A stretch of 64,000 bases of DNA from Bog-756 sp963831535 (GCA_963831535.1 CAWHQP010000007.1:62001-126000), one strand, 5' to 3'; positions 24,586 to 33,091 are shown, counted from the stretch's first letter. The notes: generated by a model not told the origin, from the sequence alone. Program-made: numbers and translations.

Positions 24586-25230
24586 TCACTCCGGTGACCG
24601 GACCGCGGTGCCGTCGAGTCGGCGGATGACCCGGGCCGGGTTGCCGACGGCGACGACCCCGGAGGGGACGTCACGGGTGACGACGGCCCCCGCCCCGACC
24701 ACGGTGTCCTCGCCGATGGAGACGTTGGCGAGGACGATGACTCCTCCACCCAGCCAGACGTTGTGGCCCAGCGCGATCGGTCCCGCTCCCTCCCAACCGT
24801 CCCGGCGGAGATCGGGATCGAGCGGGTGGGTGGGCGTGAGCAGCTGGACGTTCGGACCGATCTGGACGTGATCGCCGATCACGATGGGGGCGGCGTCGAG
24901 GGCCACCAACCCGAAGTTGACGAAGGTGTGCTCACCGACGTGGAGGAACGAGCCGTAGTCGCAGGCCAGCGGGGGGCGGATGACGCTGCCGGTTCCGAAG
25001 GTCCCGAGCAGTTCGGTCAGGATCCGGCGGCGACCTCCGGCGTCGTCGACCGGGGAGTGGTTGTACTGGGCGACGAGCCGTACGGCCCGGTGGTGGGCCG
25101 CGGTGATCTCCGGATCGTCGGAGCGGTAGAGGTCACCGGCGACCATGCGCTCGAACTGCGAGCGGCGGTCGGGTGGCGGGTTGCCGGGCACGTGAACAGC
25201 GTGCCATTCCGTCGCACCCGACGCGGCCAC
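24586..25230 (-). CDS. Sugar O-acetyltransferase (maltose acetyltransferase-like)
   Basis: A 214-residue left-handed beta-helix acetyltransferase. A Mac domain comes first (ERMVAGDLYRSDDPEI, AQYNHSP, RRRILTELLGTFG), then hexapeptide repeats with DYGSFLHVGEHTFVNFG, DHVQIGPNVQLLTPTHP (catalytic histidine in THPLDP) and IGEDTVVGAGAVVTRDVPSGVVAVGNPARVIR. It should transfer acetyl from acetyl-CoA to a sugar hydroxyl. The first 25 residues may not be translated, since a start nearer QFERM would fit the family length of about 185. Confidence 0.88.
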   Translation of the reverse strand: MAASGATEWHAVHVPGNPPPDRRSQFERMVAGDLYRSDDPEITAAHHRAVRLVAQYNHSPVDDAGGRRRILTELLGTFGTGSVIRPPLACDYGSFLHVGEHTFVNFGLVALDAAPIVIGDHVQIGPNVQLLTPTHPLDPDLRRDGWEGAGPIALGHNVWLGGGVIVLANVSIGEDTVVGAGAVVTRDVPSGVVAVGNPARVIRRLDGTAVRSPE

Positions 25231-25255
25231 GCCGGGTGGACGCCGACGGCGGGTC

Positions 25256-25813
25256 TCACCCCATGGACTTGGCTCCGTCGAGCGACTCCCGGATGATGTC
25301 GGCGTGGCCGGCGTGCTGGGCCGTCTCGGCGATGATGTGCAGGATCGCTCGTCGGGCCGACCATCGGGCCCCCGACTCGAACCACGGGGCCTCCGGCAGC
25401 GGGTGGGAGGCGTCGAGCGAGGGCAGTGTGGCGACCAGTTCGTCGGTACGGTGAGCGACGCCGTCGTACCGCGCCAGCAGTTCGGGCAGGGTCTCGGAGT
25501 CGAGCATGCGGAATCCGGAGGCGTGGGCCACGTAGGCCGCCTCGTCGGCGGGACCGATGCGGGAGGGACCCTCCACGATGAACCGGGCCCAACCCTCCTC
25601 GGCCAGGGCCACGTGTTTGATGATTCCTCCGAGGCATAGTTCGCTGGCGGTGGGGCGCATCCTGGCCTGCTCGTCGGTAAGACCCCGGACGGTGAGTCGG
25701 AGGAGGTCCCGGTGTGCGGCCAGCGTTCCGAGGAGGTCGGTCCGTTCGACGTTCGTGGCGGTGGTTTTGCCGCTGGCGGCGGTGTCCGTGGACGTGTCGA
25801 GGTCGCTGTCCAT
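25256..25813 (-). CDS. DinB-family protein (DUF664)
   Basis: A 185-residue four-helix DinB-like protein. It has LGGIIKHVALAEEGWARFI with the first histidine, and ARRAILHIIAETAQHAGHADIIRESLDG with the further histidines of the metal site. This type in actinobacteria is linked to thiol-dependent (mycothiol/bacillithiol) S-transferases. Enzymatic activity here is unproven. The ATG 25813 is chosen over an upstream in-frame start. It is divergent from a WYL regulator with a palindrome between them, an arrangement suggesting control by that regulator. Confidence 0.82.
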   Translation of the reverse strand: MDSDLDTSTDTAASGKTTATNVERTDLLGTLAAHRDLLRLTVRGLTDEQARMRPTASELCLGGIIKHVALAEEGWARFIVEGPSRIGPADEAAYVAHASGFRMLDSETLPELLARYDGVAHRTDELVATLPSLDASHPLPEAPWFESGARWSARRAILHIIAETAQHAGHADIIRESLDGAKSMG

Positions 25814-25883
25814 GTGATTGAGTTGCCTCACCTTCGGAGTCGCCCGGCGTGGTTGCCGGTTCAAGCAACTTAGGGGTAATAAC

Positions 25884-25898
25884 GGTCAGATCATGACC
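25884..25898. promoter_or_regulatory. Inverted repeat GGTCA-N5-TGACC in DinB/WYL divergent gap
   Basis: A perfect 5-bp inverted repeat in the 107-bp gap between the divergent DinB and WYL genes, 23 bp before the WYL start. The WYL -10 (GATACT, 25909-25914) is 10 bp further on, so binding here would cover the -35 region. It is a candidate site for the WYL regulator itself. Confidence 0.45.
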
Positions 25899-25920
25899 TG
25901 AATAGCGCGATACTCGAGGA

Positions 25921-26904
25921 ATGTCCGATCCCGGCTCCCGAACTCTGCGCCTGCTCACCCTGCTGCAGTCCCGCCGCTTCTGGCCGGGGAGCGAGTTGGC
26001 CGAACGACTCGAGGTCTCGGCAAGGACCCTCCGTCGCGACATCGACCGCCTCCGCCTGCTCGGTTACCCGGTGGAGGCGCGGCGGGGGGTGGAGGGTGGC
26101 TACCAACTGGCTCCCGGAGCGGTCCTCCCGCCTCTGGTCCTCGACGACGACGAGGCGGTGGCCATCGGCGTGGGCCTGCACTCCGCCATCCAGGGGGGCA
26201 CGGTGGTCGGGATCGAGGAGGCCTCGGTGCGGGCGCTGACCAAGGTGGTGCGCGTGATGCCCTCCCGACTCCGTCAACGGATCGATGCGCTGGCCGCGGT
26301 GACGGACCCCGCGCCCTGGGCATACACCACGACCGCGGTCGACGCCGACGTGCTGGTGTCGTTGGCCCAGGCCTGCCGGGACGGTGAGCGTCTCGAGTTC
26401 TCCTACACCGCACGAGGGGGCGAGCAGACCTCCCGGTTAGTCGACCCCCATCGCCTGGTCCTGCTGGGACGTCGCTGGTACCTGGTGGCCTGGGATCTGT
26501 CGCGCTTCGACTGGCGGACCTTCCGCCTGGACCGATTGTCCCGACCGAGGACTACCGGGGACCACGCCATACCCCGGGAGCTCCCGGCCGGGGACGCCGC
26601 CGAGTTCGTCCGGTCGAGAATCGACAACCTCCCGACGAGGCATCAGGTGGAAGTGCTGATCCACGCCTCGGCACCGGTGGTCCGTGAACGCATCGGACGG
26701 TGGGGGACCATCGAGGAGGCGGGGGAGGACCGGTGTGTCCTGCGCCTGTCGGCCGACACCCTGGACTGGCCGACCTTGGTCCTGGGCAACGCTGCGGCGG
26801 AATTCGAGGTGCTGTCCCCACCGGCTCTCGTCGTCCACCTGACGGACCTGGTCGGAGCGTTTCGCCGGGCGTGCCCCGCCGGCGGACCATCCCGACCGGC
26901 CTGA
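25921..26904 (+). CDS. WYL-domain HTH transcriptional regulator
   Basis: A 327-residue regulator. Residues 1-60 form a winged HTH (LRLLTLLQSRRFWPGSELAERLEVSARTLRRDIDRLRLLG). The WYL domain follows near 140-215 with LEFSYTARGG, VDPHRLVLLGRRWYLVAWDL and WRTFRLDRLS, and a WCX tail is at the end. WYL regulators sense ligands, often nucleic acid or small molecules, and control nearby genes. The divergent DinB gene is a typical partner. GATACT lies exactly 6 nt before the ATG; the GAGGA abutting the start is too close to act as a ribosome site, so this is likely leaderless. Confidence 0.9.
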   Translation: MSDPGSRTLRLLTLLQSRRFWPGSELAERLEVSARTLRRDIDRLRLLGYPVEARRGVEGGYQLAPGAVLPPLVLDDDEAVAIGVGLHSAIQGGTVVGIEEASVRALTKVVRVMPSRLRQRIDALAAVTDPAPWAYTTTAVDADVLVSLAQACRDGERLEFSYTARGGEQTSRLVDPHRLVLLGRRWYLVAWDLSRFDWRTFRLDRLSRPRTTGDHAIPRELPAGDAAEFVRSRIDNLPTRHQVEVLIHASAPVVRERIGRWGTIEEAGEDRCVLRLSADTLDWPTLVLGNAAAEFEVLSPPALVVHLTDLVGAFRRACPAGGPSRPA

Positions 26905-26976
26905 TCGGCGTGCTTGAGGGGAGACCGAGTCGGCCCCACCCGGCACCGTGGGACCCCACACCCGTAGCCTGGGGCG

Positions 26977-27388
26977 ATGACTCCCACCATTCGGGTCGGC
27001 CGGACCAGCGACATCGATGCCGTTCTCGAGTTGTGGGCCTGGGCCGGTGCCGAGCCCACCCATACCGACGACGCCCGAGCCTGCAGGCGTTGATCGACCA
27101 CGTCGGGTTCGGCCCTTCTCGTGGCCGAGGACCCGGGACGCTGGTCGGATCGGTCATCGCCGCCTGGGACGGCTGGCGGGGATCGGTCTACCGCCTGGCC
27201 GTGACTCCGACCCACCGGCGCCAGGGTCTGGCCGGCCGGTTGGTCGCCGAGGCCGAGGCCCATCTGCGCTCCGTTGGGGCAGTGCGGCTCCAGGCCATCG
27301 TCGTGGAGACCGAACCGAGGCCACCGGCTTCTGGCGGGCCAGAGGTTGGCAGGAACAGCGCCACCGCCTCCGCTTCGTCAAGGGATGA
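26977..27388 (+). pseudogene. GNAT acetyltransferase broken by several frameshifts
   Basis: A GNAT gene spread over three frames. ATG 26977 opens MTPTIRVGRTSDIDAVLELWAWAG in one frame but stops near 27099. SLQALID and later GSVIAAWDGWRGSVYRLAVTPTHRRQGLAGRLVAEAEAH, with the acetyl-CoA loop RRQGLAGRL, are in a second frame. LLVAEDPGR (about 27117-27145) and ATGFWRARGWQEQ to the stop (27320-27388) are in a third. At least three or four indels are needed, too many for one sequencing slip. TAGCCT 6 nt before the start shows the old promoter remains. The stop overlaps the next gene start (ATGA). Confidence 0.75.
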
Positions 27389-27765
27389 CCTCGACGACTT
27401 CCGATGCGGCGACCGTAGAGCCGGTCGAGACGCTGCTGACTGCCCTCGATGCCCAGTGGGCTCCGGGTCTGTCCGTCACGGAGTCCGACCTGTCCCGACC
27501 CTCCCGGTGTCCCGGCTGGTCGGTGTTTGATCTCCTGAACCATTCCGTCACCGGCAAGTCCACCGACTTCGCTCCCGGCGCCGCCGACCGGTCACGGAGC
27601 TCCACCGGCGACCTGGTCAGGCCGCGTCCCGACCGGGCCCTGCGCATCGCCGCCGACTCGGCACGCCCGGCGTGGTTGGCGGCGGACATGTCGAGGGTGT
27701 GCCACCTCCCGTTCGGCACCTTCCCCGCCCGAGCAGCGCTTCCTCGGCTTTCTCGACCGGGGTAG
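27385..27765 (+). pseudogene. Truncated DinB-like/maleylpyruvate isomerase N-domain protein
   Basis: The 126-residue frame contains the N-terminal domain of a TIGR03086-type, mycothiol maleylpyruvate isomerase-like protein: SRCPGWSVFDLLNHSVTGK, then PAWLAADMSRVCHLPFGTFPA. Full proteins run about 60-80 residues further to a vHgWDLA motif, but here the frame ends early in AALPRLSRPG. It directly overlaps the stop of the broken GNAT gene, so two neighbours decayed together. A functional short form cannot be ruled out. Confidence 0.6.
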
Positions 27766-27774
27766 CCGTCGCCT

Positions 27775-27794
27775 AGGACCCGGACCCGGGTCCT
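27775..27794. terminator. Hairpin after the truncated isomerase
   Basis: AGGACCC (27775-27781) and GGGTCCT (27788-27794) give a 7-bp stem with a 6-nt loop, 9 bp after the stop codon. There is no T-run. It abuts the TATCCT -10 of the TfoX-like gene (27798-27803), so it could separate the two units or bind a regulator. Confidence 0.4.
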
Positions 27795-27809
27795 ACCTAT
27801 CCTCTGGGT

Positions 27810-28139
27810 GTGGCATTCGACGAGGGATTGGCGGAGCGGGTCCGCGAGGAGGTCGGGGACGACCTGTCCATCTCGGAACGGAGGATGTTCGGCGGCCTGT
27901 GCTTCCTGTCCCACGGGAACATGTGTTTCGGGATTATCGGTAGTGATGTGCTCGTGCGGGTGGGACCGGAGGCCTACGCCCTCTCGCTGGCCCTGCCCCA
28001 CGTCCGGGAGATGGACTTAACCGGTAGGCCACTGCGGGGCATCGTCGTGGTGGATTCCGAGGGACTGAGCGAAGACGGGCTGCTGCGGACGTGGCTCCAC
28101 CGGGGACTTGCGTTCACGGACACACTGCCGCCAAAGTGA
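27810..28139 (+). CDS. TfoX N-terminal domain protein
   Basis: A 109-residue protein that is a full TfoX_N domain: MAFDEGLAERVREEV, ERRMFGGLCFLSHGNMCFGI, VRVGPEAYALSLALPHVREMDLTGRPLRG and the LPPK end. Actinobacterial stand-alone TfoX_N proteins are of unknown role; TfoX in Haemophilus and Vibrio controls competence, but that role should not be carried over. TATCCT (27798-27803) is 6 nt before the GTG start, giving a leaderless gene. Confidence 0.83.
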   Translation: MAFDEGLAERVREEVGDDLSISERRMFGGLCFLSHGNMCFGIIGSDVLVRVGPEAYALSLALPHVREMDLTGRPLRGIVVVDSEGLSEDGLLRTWLHRGLAFTDTLPPK

Positions 28140-28166
28140 CCGGTGGGCCTGCTACCTCTGATCGGC

Positions 28167-29336
28167 TCAGGACCTGAGGGCGGCGCACACACCGAGACCG
28201 TCGACATGACGGAGTTCGGTGAACACCGGGGTGACCGGGCTGTCGTTGAGTTGCTCGTTGACGATCACGGTCACCGAGCGGGAACCGTCCGAGGTGGCGG
28301 CGGAGAACAAGGTGTAGCCGGGGAAGTTGCCGGTGTGGCCGTAGACGGTCCCGCACGAGGTCCGGTAGCGGAAGATGGCCAGCCCAGCCGAGTTGCTCCC
28401 CGGCCCGGGGGGTCCCGAGCTGCCGGGAACGAACCGGAACTGCCGGCTCCGGGTGACGGCATCGGTCAGGGTGCCGCGTACGTAGGCCCTCATGAATGTG
28501 TTGAGCTCGGCCGGCGTGGACAGCATCCCTCCCGAAGCCCACGCCAGGCCCGGGTTGAGGTAGGTGCTGATATCGACCGGCGTCAGCGTTCCCGACTCGG
28601 ACTCGAACTCGTACCCGTGGATGTAGGGCTCGGTGAGGTTGGGACTGTCGGGGAGTGTGGTAGCCGCCAACCCGAGCGGTGTGGTGACGTCCTGGGCCAG
28701 GGCCTGCTCGTAGGAGCCCCCGCTCACTGCTTCGACCATCAGGCCGACCACGATGTTGTCGGTGTCGGAGTAGTGGTACTCGGTGCCCGGTGCGGGATCG
28801 GGGTTCTGCCCGGTGACGTAGCTGAGCAGCTGCATCGGCGTGAGCACGGCATGAGGATCGGCCTTCAGGACCTCGATGAAGGCGGGACTCTTGATGTAGT
28901 CGGGCAGTCCACTGGTGTGGTGCAGGAGTTCAGCCAGGGTGATCTTGCCCCATGACGCGGGCAGACCGGGGAGGCGTTGGGCGATGGTGTCCCGCAGATG
29001 GAGCTTCCCCTGGGTCACGAGGGCGAGGGCCACCGCTCCGTTGAACGCTTTGGAGATACTGGCAATGCGGACGGTGTCATCGGGGGAGATGGGGGCGCCG
29101 GTCACCGTATTGCCCACCCCGGCCGTGGTGACGGTGACCTTCGAACCCACCTGGACCAGAGCGATGGCTCCGGGTGGTCCACCGGACATGGTGACCAGTC
29201 TCTGGAGGGCGCGGGACAGCGACGACGAGGATCCCGGGCCGGTGGCCGCACCGGCCGGTGCCATAAGGGACGTCACCAGGCAACTGGCCAGCACGAGGCC
29301 GGCCACGAAACGGACTACCCGTCGACCCTGCTCCAT
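28167..29336 (-). CDS. Secreted beta-lactamase-family serine hydrolase
   Basis: A 389-residue exported protein. The signal peptide VVRFVAGLVLASCLVTSLMAPAGAA is followed by a class C-like beta-lactamase/esterase fold. Catalytic motifs are SISK (SxxK, about residue 93), YSD in the position of YxN (about 188), and HTG (about 342). Such proteins act as D-alanyl carboxypeptidases, esterases or lactamases; I would not predict drug resistance. The YSD variant and length suit carboxypeptidase/esterase types. TACCCT lies 8 nt upstream of the ATG. Confidence 0.85.
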   Translation of the reverse strand: MEQGRRVVRFVAGLVLASCLVTSLMAPAGAATGPGSSSSLSRALQRLVTMSGGPPGAIALVQVGSKVTVTTAGVGNTVTGAPISPDDTVRIASISKAFNGAVALALVTQGKLHLRDTIAQRLPGLPASWGKITLAELLHHTSGLPDYIKSPAFIEVLKADPHAVLTPMQLLSYVTGQNPDPAPGTEYHYSDTDNIVVGLMVEAVSGGSYEQALAQDVTTPLGLAATTLPDSPNLTEPYIHGYEFESESGTLTPVDISTYLNPGLAWASGGMLSTPAELNTFMRAYVRGTLTDAVTRSRQFRFVPGSSGPPGPGSNSAGLAIFRYRTSCGTVYGHTGNFPGYTLFSAATSDGSRSVTVIVNEQLNDSPVTPVFTELRHVDGLGVCAALRS

Positions 29337-29415
29337 GGGCCGAAAGGGTAGTGGCCCACGAACGCGGTGTCGACGTGGCGGGGCGAGATCCGTGTCGAGG
29401 CTCTACAGTCCACGT

Positions 29416-29811
29416 ATGGCCCCAGCCCGGCGTACGCCACCGCTCCTGCTGGCCGGCATCTTCACCGCCAGTGGAATCGTCCACTTCGTCCGTCCGCAGT
29501 TCTTCGAGGCCATCATGCCGCGGGTGCTGCCCGAGACGTCCCACCGTCCGCTGATCTACGCCAGCGGGGTCGCCGAGCTGGTCTGCGCGTGGGGGTTGGT
29601 CCGACGCACGCGTTGGGCCTCGACCGCCAGCATCGCCGTGCTGGCGGCCGTCTTTCCGGCCAACCTGCAGATGGCGCTGGACACCGGCTCGGGTCGCCAT
29701 CCCGGAGCCATGGACCGGGCTGGTGTGGCCTGGGGTCGACTACCCCTGCAACTGGTGATGGTGTGGGCAGCCCGGCAGGCGCGCCCGGTGGATGCTGCCG
29801 GTACGGGGTAG
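29416..29811 (+). CDS. DoxX-like membrane protein
   Basis: A 131-residue protein with about four membrane helices. It has LLAGIFTASGIVHFVRPQFFEAIMPRVLP, SGVAELVCAWGLV, STASIAVLAAVFPANLQMAL and LQLVMVWAARQA, the pattern of DoxX-like proteins with the conserved HF.RP motif. Members may support thiol or quinone redox chemistry in the membrane. TACAGT (29404-29409) lies 6 nt before the ATG, so the message is leaderless. Confidence 0.8.
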   Translation: MAPARRTPPLLLAGIFTASGIVHFVRPQFFEAIMPRVLPETSHRPLIYASGVAELVCAWGLVRRTRWASTASIAVLAAVFPANLQMALDTGSGRHPGAMDRAGVAWGRLPLQLVMVWAARQARPVDAAGTG

Positions 29812-29883
29812 CCAAGGTGGCCGCCGCCCGGCATCCGCTCTGGGCGGTGGCCATGGACGAGGAGGATGAGACGAGGAGGTCCG

Positions 29884-30384
29884 GTGCACGAGACCGATGA
29901 GGACCTGACTCGACTCCAGGCGCTGCTGGACCGGAGCTTCGAGTCGGCCAGCGGCCATCTCCTCGAGGTGATCGCACCCGACCGTCGACTCGGTGCCGGC
30001 GAGCTCTGCGCCCGACTCAACGGCATGCGGCTGCTGGCCCTGGCCACCGTCACCGCGGACGGTCGACCGTTGGTCGGTCCGGTGGACGGCATCTTCTACC
30101 GGGGCGCCTTCCACTTCGGATCGTCGCCTGACTCCGTGCGGGTCGGCCACCTGCGCCGTCGCCCGCAGGTGAGCGCGACCCATGTTCCCGGCGAGTCGTT
30201 CGCGGTCACTGTGCACGGTGCGGCCACGATCCTCGACCTCACCGACCCATCACACGCCGGACTGCGGGCCACCCTGCTCGGTCACTACGTTCCCCAGTAC
30301 GGACCGGAATGGGAGGCGTTCCTCGACGCCAACGTCTACGCCCGGATCGACGCCCACCGGATGTTCGTCTACGCCGGTCCGTAA
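29884..30384 (+). CDS. Pyridoxamine 5'-phosphate oxidase-family protein
   Basis: A 166-residue split-barrel flavoprotein-type protein. It has GMRLLALATVTADGRPLVGPVDGIFYRGAFHFGSSPDSVRVGHLRRRPQVSATH, the usual core of PPOX-family flavin, F420 or heme-binding enzymes. It ends in MFVYAGP. The bound cofactor is not clear from motifs. GTG 29884 follows a strong GAGGAGG. An ATG at 29866 is in frame but covers the ribosome site, so it is less likely. Confidence 0.8.
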   Translation: MHETDEDLTRLQALLDRSFESASGHLLEVIAPDRRLGAGELCARLNGMRLLALATVTADGRPLVGPVDGIFYRGAFHFGSSPDSVRVGHLRRRPQVSATHVPGESFAVTVHGAATILDLTDPSHAGLRATLLGHYVPQYGPEWEAFLDANVYARIDAHRMFVYAGP

Positions 30385-30402
30385 CCGGCGCAGCGCCCGG
30401 GC

Positions 30403-30780
30403 TCAGCTGTAGTCGACGGTGCCGGCCCCGGGGGTACCGATGGCGAAGGCCAGCCCACGGAGGGGGGCGTGTTCGCTGATGGGCCAGATGCTGTGCGTGG
30501 TGTCGGGTGGCGTGTACACGAGGTCCCCCATCTGCACCTCGCGCTCCTCGTCAGCGATCTTCATGATGCCCCGGCCGGAGAGGATGTAATAGAACTCGTG
30601 GGTGGGATGGGAGTGGGCCTCGACCGCCCCGCCTCCGGCCACCTCCCACTCACTCACCAGTTCGAGGAAGCCCCCCTCGGTGGCCTCCCGGAGCTCCTGG
30701 GGAGGGACCAACCACCAGACCGGTGTGGTCCCGTTGTGCTCGATGACCGGGGCCATGTCCTCGACTGACCGGACGTCCAT
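30403..30780 (-). CDS. Cupin-domain protein
   Basis: A 125-residue single cupin. Motif one is HSHPTHEFYYILSGRGIM (metal-binding H, H, E), and motif two is GDLVYTPPDTTHSIW with the final histidine. The small beta-barrel may be an enzyme or a ligand sensor. The start has GGAGG 8 nt upstream. It lies convergent to the PPOX gene, with the two stops 18 bp apart. Confidence 0.8.
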   Translation of the reverse strand: MDVRSVEDMAPVIEHNGTTPVWWLVPPQELREATEGGFLELVSEWEVAGGGAVEAHSHPTHEFYYILSGRGIMKIADEEREVQMGDLVYTPPDTTHSIWPISEHAPLRGLAFAIGTPGAGTVDYS

Positions 30781-30869
30781 GGTCGCTACCTCCCTCGTCG
30801 GCTGGTGCGGGCCATGGTACCGGCGACCCCGGGTCTGGGGACAGACGTGCGTGCCGGCTCGTCGGGGTC

Positions 30870-31364
30870 TCAGGCCACCGCCCGTACCGGCAGCCGGGCC
30901 AGGCTCTGGACGGTCTGTGCGCAGGCCCGGGCCGCCTCGACACCCTTGACGGCGAAGTGATCGGCAAAGAAGGACGCGTGCTCGTCGTGGCTGTGGAAGT
31001 GGTGCGGGGTGAGGACAGCCGAGATGACGGGGACGTCCTGGTCGAGCTGGACCCGCATCAGCCCGCTGATCACGGCCTCAGCGACGAAGTCGTGCCGGTA
31101 GATGCCGCCGTCGATGACGAAGCCGGCCCCGACGATGGCCGCGTACCGGCCACTGGCGGCCAAGCGTTGGGCGTGGAGGGGAATCTCGAAGGCACCGGGC
31201 ACCCGGAAGAGGTCGATGCGGGCACGGTCGATCCCGAGCGTGCCGATCTCGTCCAGGAACGCGTCGCGGCAGCGGTCGACGATCTCCTCGTGCCATGTGG
31301 ACTGGACAAAGGCCAGACGATCGCCCCGTCCGCCGTCGTGCGGATCCTGCTCGGTCGTTCCCAT
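30870..31364 (-). CDS. ribH: 6,7-dimethyl-8-ribityllumazine synthase, RibH2 type
   Basis: A 164-residue lumazine synthase, which makes the riboflavin precursor from 5-amino-6-ribitylaminouracil and dihydroxybutanone phosphate. It has FVQSTWHEEIVDRC, VPGAFEIPLHAQRLAASGRYAAIVGAGFVIDGGIYRHDFVAEAVI, VPVISAVLTPHHFHSHDEH and VKGVEAARAC. The first tryptophan (WHEEIV), GIYRHDFV and HHFHSHDEH form match the RibH2 group seen in Brucella and Mesorhizobium rather than the usual actinobacterial RibH. No other rib genes are nearby. GGAGGAGGT precedes the ATG. Confidence 0.86.
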   Translation of the reverse strand: MGTTEQDPHDGGRGDRLAFVQSTWHEEIVDRCRDAFLDEIGTLGIDRARIDLFRVPGAFEIPLHAQRLAASGRYAAIVGAGFVIDGGIYRHDFVAEAVISGLMRVQLDQDVPVISAVLTPHHFHSHDEHASFFADHFAVKGVEAARACAQTVQSLARLPVRAVA

Positions 31365-31530
31365 GGGACCTCCTCCCATCCGTCGGCACCGCGTGCCTGG
31401 CCCAGAGCCTATGGCCGGGACGCCGCCGACGCTGGAGCCAGACGGGTACCGAGGGAAGAGGGCACCGCGGCACCGGACGGCTCGGGCCCGAGCGGCGCTG
31501 GCGCACCGCGTCCCGAGTCGGCATGCTGCA

Positions 31531-32076
31531 ATGGTGATCGCCACCCTGGAGACCGAGCGCCTGGTGATGCGACCGTTCGCCCCTCACGATCTCGATGCTC
31601 TGGTCGAGCTCCACGCCGAGCCGGAGTTCTGGTGGTACCCGCTCCGCCGGGCCATGACGCCCGACGAGACTGCCAGTTTCCTCCAACGCGTGTTGGCCGA
31701 CAACAGGAGTGACGATCGCCCGTCCTTCCATGCCGTGGTGGGGCGGCCCGATGGCGCCCTCATGGGATGGGCGGGCCTGTCGGTGCCGGACTTCTTGCCC
31801 GAGGTGCTGCCGGCCACCGAGGTGGGGTGGCGTCTCGGCTCGCGGTACTGGGGGAACGGTTTCGCCACGGAGGCGGCCACCGCGGCCCTCGATTGGGGAT
31901 TCGACGAACTCAGACTGGTGTCGGTCCTCAGCATCTTCGAGCCCGACAATGTGGCCTCCGGACGGGTCATGGACCGGCTCGGCTTCCCCACGGGCTACGG
32001 GACCACCCACCCGGTACGGGGACTCCCGTTGGTGGTGCGGTCCCTGAGGGCCGAGGCGTGGCGGACCCGGGCCTGA
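31531..32076 (+). CDS. GNAT N-acetyltransferase (RimJ/RimL-like)
   Basis: A 181-residue GNAT with LETERLVMRPFAPHDLDALVELHAEPEFWWY at the start, the acetyl-CoA-binding region WRLGSRYWGNGFATEAATAALDWGF, and EPDNVASGRVMDRLGF at the end. This is the RimJ/RimL group that acetylates amino groups of proteins or small molecules. GTG 31534 is also possible as the start, since CATGCT lies 6 nt before it. The next gene follows 33 bp later. Confidence 0.85.
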   Translation: MVIATLETERLVMRPFAPHDLDALVELHAEPEFWWYPLRRAMTPDETASFLQRVLADNRSDDRPSFHAVVGRPDGALMGWAGLSVPDFLPEVLPATEVGWRLGSRYWGNGFATEAATAALDWGFDELRLVSVLSIFEPDNVASGRVMDRLGFPTGYGTTHPVRGLPLVVRSLRAEAWRTRA

Positions 32077-32109
32077 CGGAGCCCGGCCGCGGACCCCTAG
32101 GGTGCCACC

Positions 32110-32979
32110 ATGAAACTCGCCATCCACTTCCCCAACTTCACCCTTCCGGGACAACCGGAGACACTGGCCTCGATACTGTCGGCGACGGCCAGGACCGCGG
32201 AGGATGGTGGCTGTTCGAACTTCACGGTGATGGATCACTGGTTCCAGATGGAACAGCTCGCCACCTCCGAGGACCCCATGCTGGAGGCGTACACCACCTT
32301 GGGGTTTCTGGCCGGCCAGACCGCGCGGATGACGCTCGGCCCCCTGGTCACCGGGGTCACCTACCGCCACCCCGGTCTACTGGCCAAGACGGTGACCACG
32401 CTCGACGTGCTGTCGGGTGGCCGTGCCCAGCTGGGCATCGGAGCAGCCTGGTACGAACGGGAGCATCGGGGCCTGGGCGTACCCTTCCCCCCGTTGTCCG
32501 AGCGCTTCGAACGCCTGGAGGAGGCTCTGCAGATCTGTCTCCAGATGTGGAGTGACGACGACGGTCCCTATGAGGGTCGTTACTACCGGCTCGCCGAGAC
32601 CATCTGCTCCCCACCGCCCGTCCACCGGCCCCGACCACCCATCCTCATCGGGGGGAGCGGTGAGCGGAAGACCCTCCGACTGGTGGCGCGCTACGCCGAC
32701 GCCTGCAATCTCTTCGCCCCCGACCCCTCGGTGGTGGCCCACAAGCTCGAGGTCCTCGACCGGCACTGTGACGCCGAGGGACGTGACCCGGTGGCCATCG
32801 AGCGAACCATCATCTTCGGCACCGATCCTCTCTCGGACGTGGACGGATTCCTCAGCGCCATGGACCGGTACGCGTCACTCGGCATCGGTCAGGTGTGGGT
32901 GAGCCCGCCCGGGCCCGACCCGGCAGGATGGGTGTCCGAGCTCACTGGGTCGGTGGTGGCCAGACTCGGTGAGCTCTGA
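32110..32979 (+). CDS. LLM-class F420-dependent oxidoreductase
   Basis: A 289-residue luciferase-like TIM-barrel protein. It begins MKLAIHFPNFTLPG, has FTVMDHWFQM (typical active-site D-H-W segment), GPLVTGVTYRHPGLLAKTVTTLDVLSGGRAQLGIGAAWYEREH, and PPILIGGSGERKTLRLVARYADACN. These features are those of actinobacterial F420-dependent reductases. It would transfer hydride from F420H2 to an unknown substrate. TAGGGT (32098-32103) lies exactly 6 nt before the ATG, so it is leaderless. No F420 biosynthesis gene is nearby. Confidence 0.87.
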   Translation: MKLAIHFPNFTLPGQPETLASILSATARTAEDGGCSNFTVMDHWFQMEQLATSEDPMLEAYTTLGFLAGQTARMTLGPLVTGVTYRHPGLLAKTVTTLDVLSGGRAQLGIGAAWYEREHRGLGVPFPPLSERFERLEEALQICLQMWSDDDGPYEGRYYRLAETICSPPPVHRPRPPILIGGSGERKTLRLVARYADACNLFAPDPSVVAHKLEVLDRHCDAEGRDPVAIERTIIFGTDPLSDVDGFLSAMDRYASLGIGQVWVSPPGPDPAGWVSELTGSVVARLGEL

Positions 32980-33091
32980 ACGGACCTCCGCCTGAGGTCG
33001 GCCGACGGACGTCGGTGATGACGAGGGCGAGGGGAGGGTGGGGGGCCGGCAGCCGGTGGGTACGGCGGCGTCGGCCGGTACCGTTACTGGG

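Noticed and set aside
28167..29336. Beta-lactamase conferring antibiotic resistance
   Set aside because: The SxxK/YSD/HTG pattern is shared by carboxypeptidases and esterases, and there is no resistance context.
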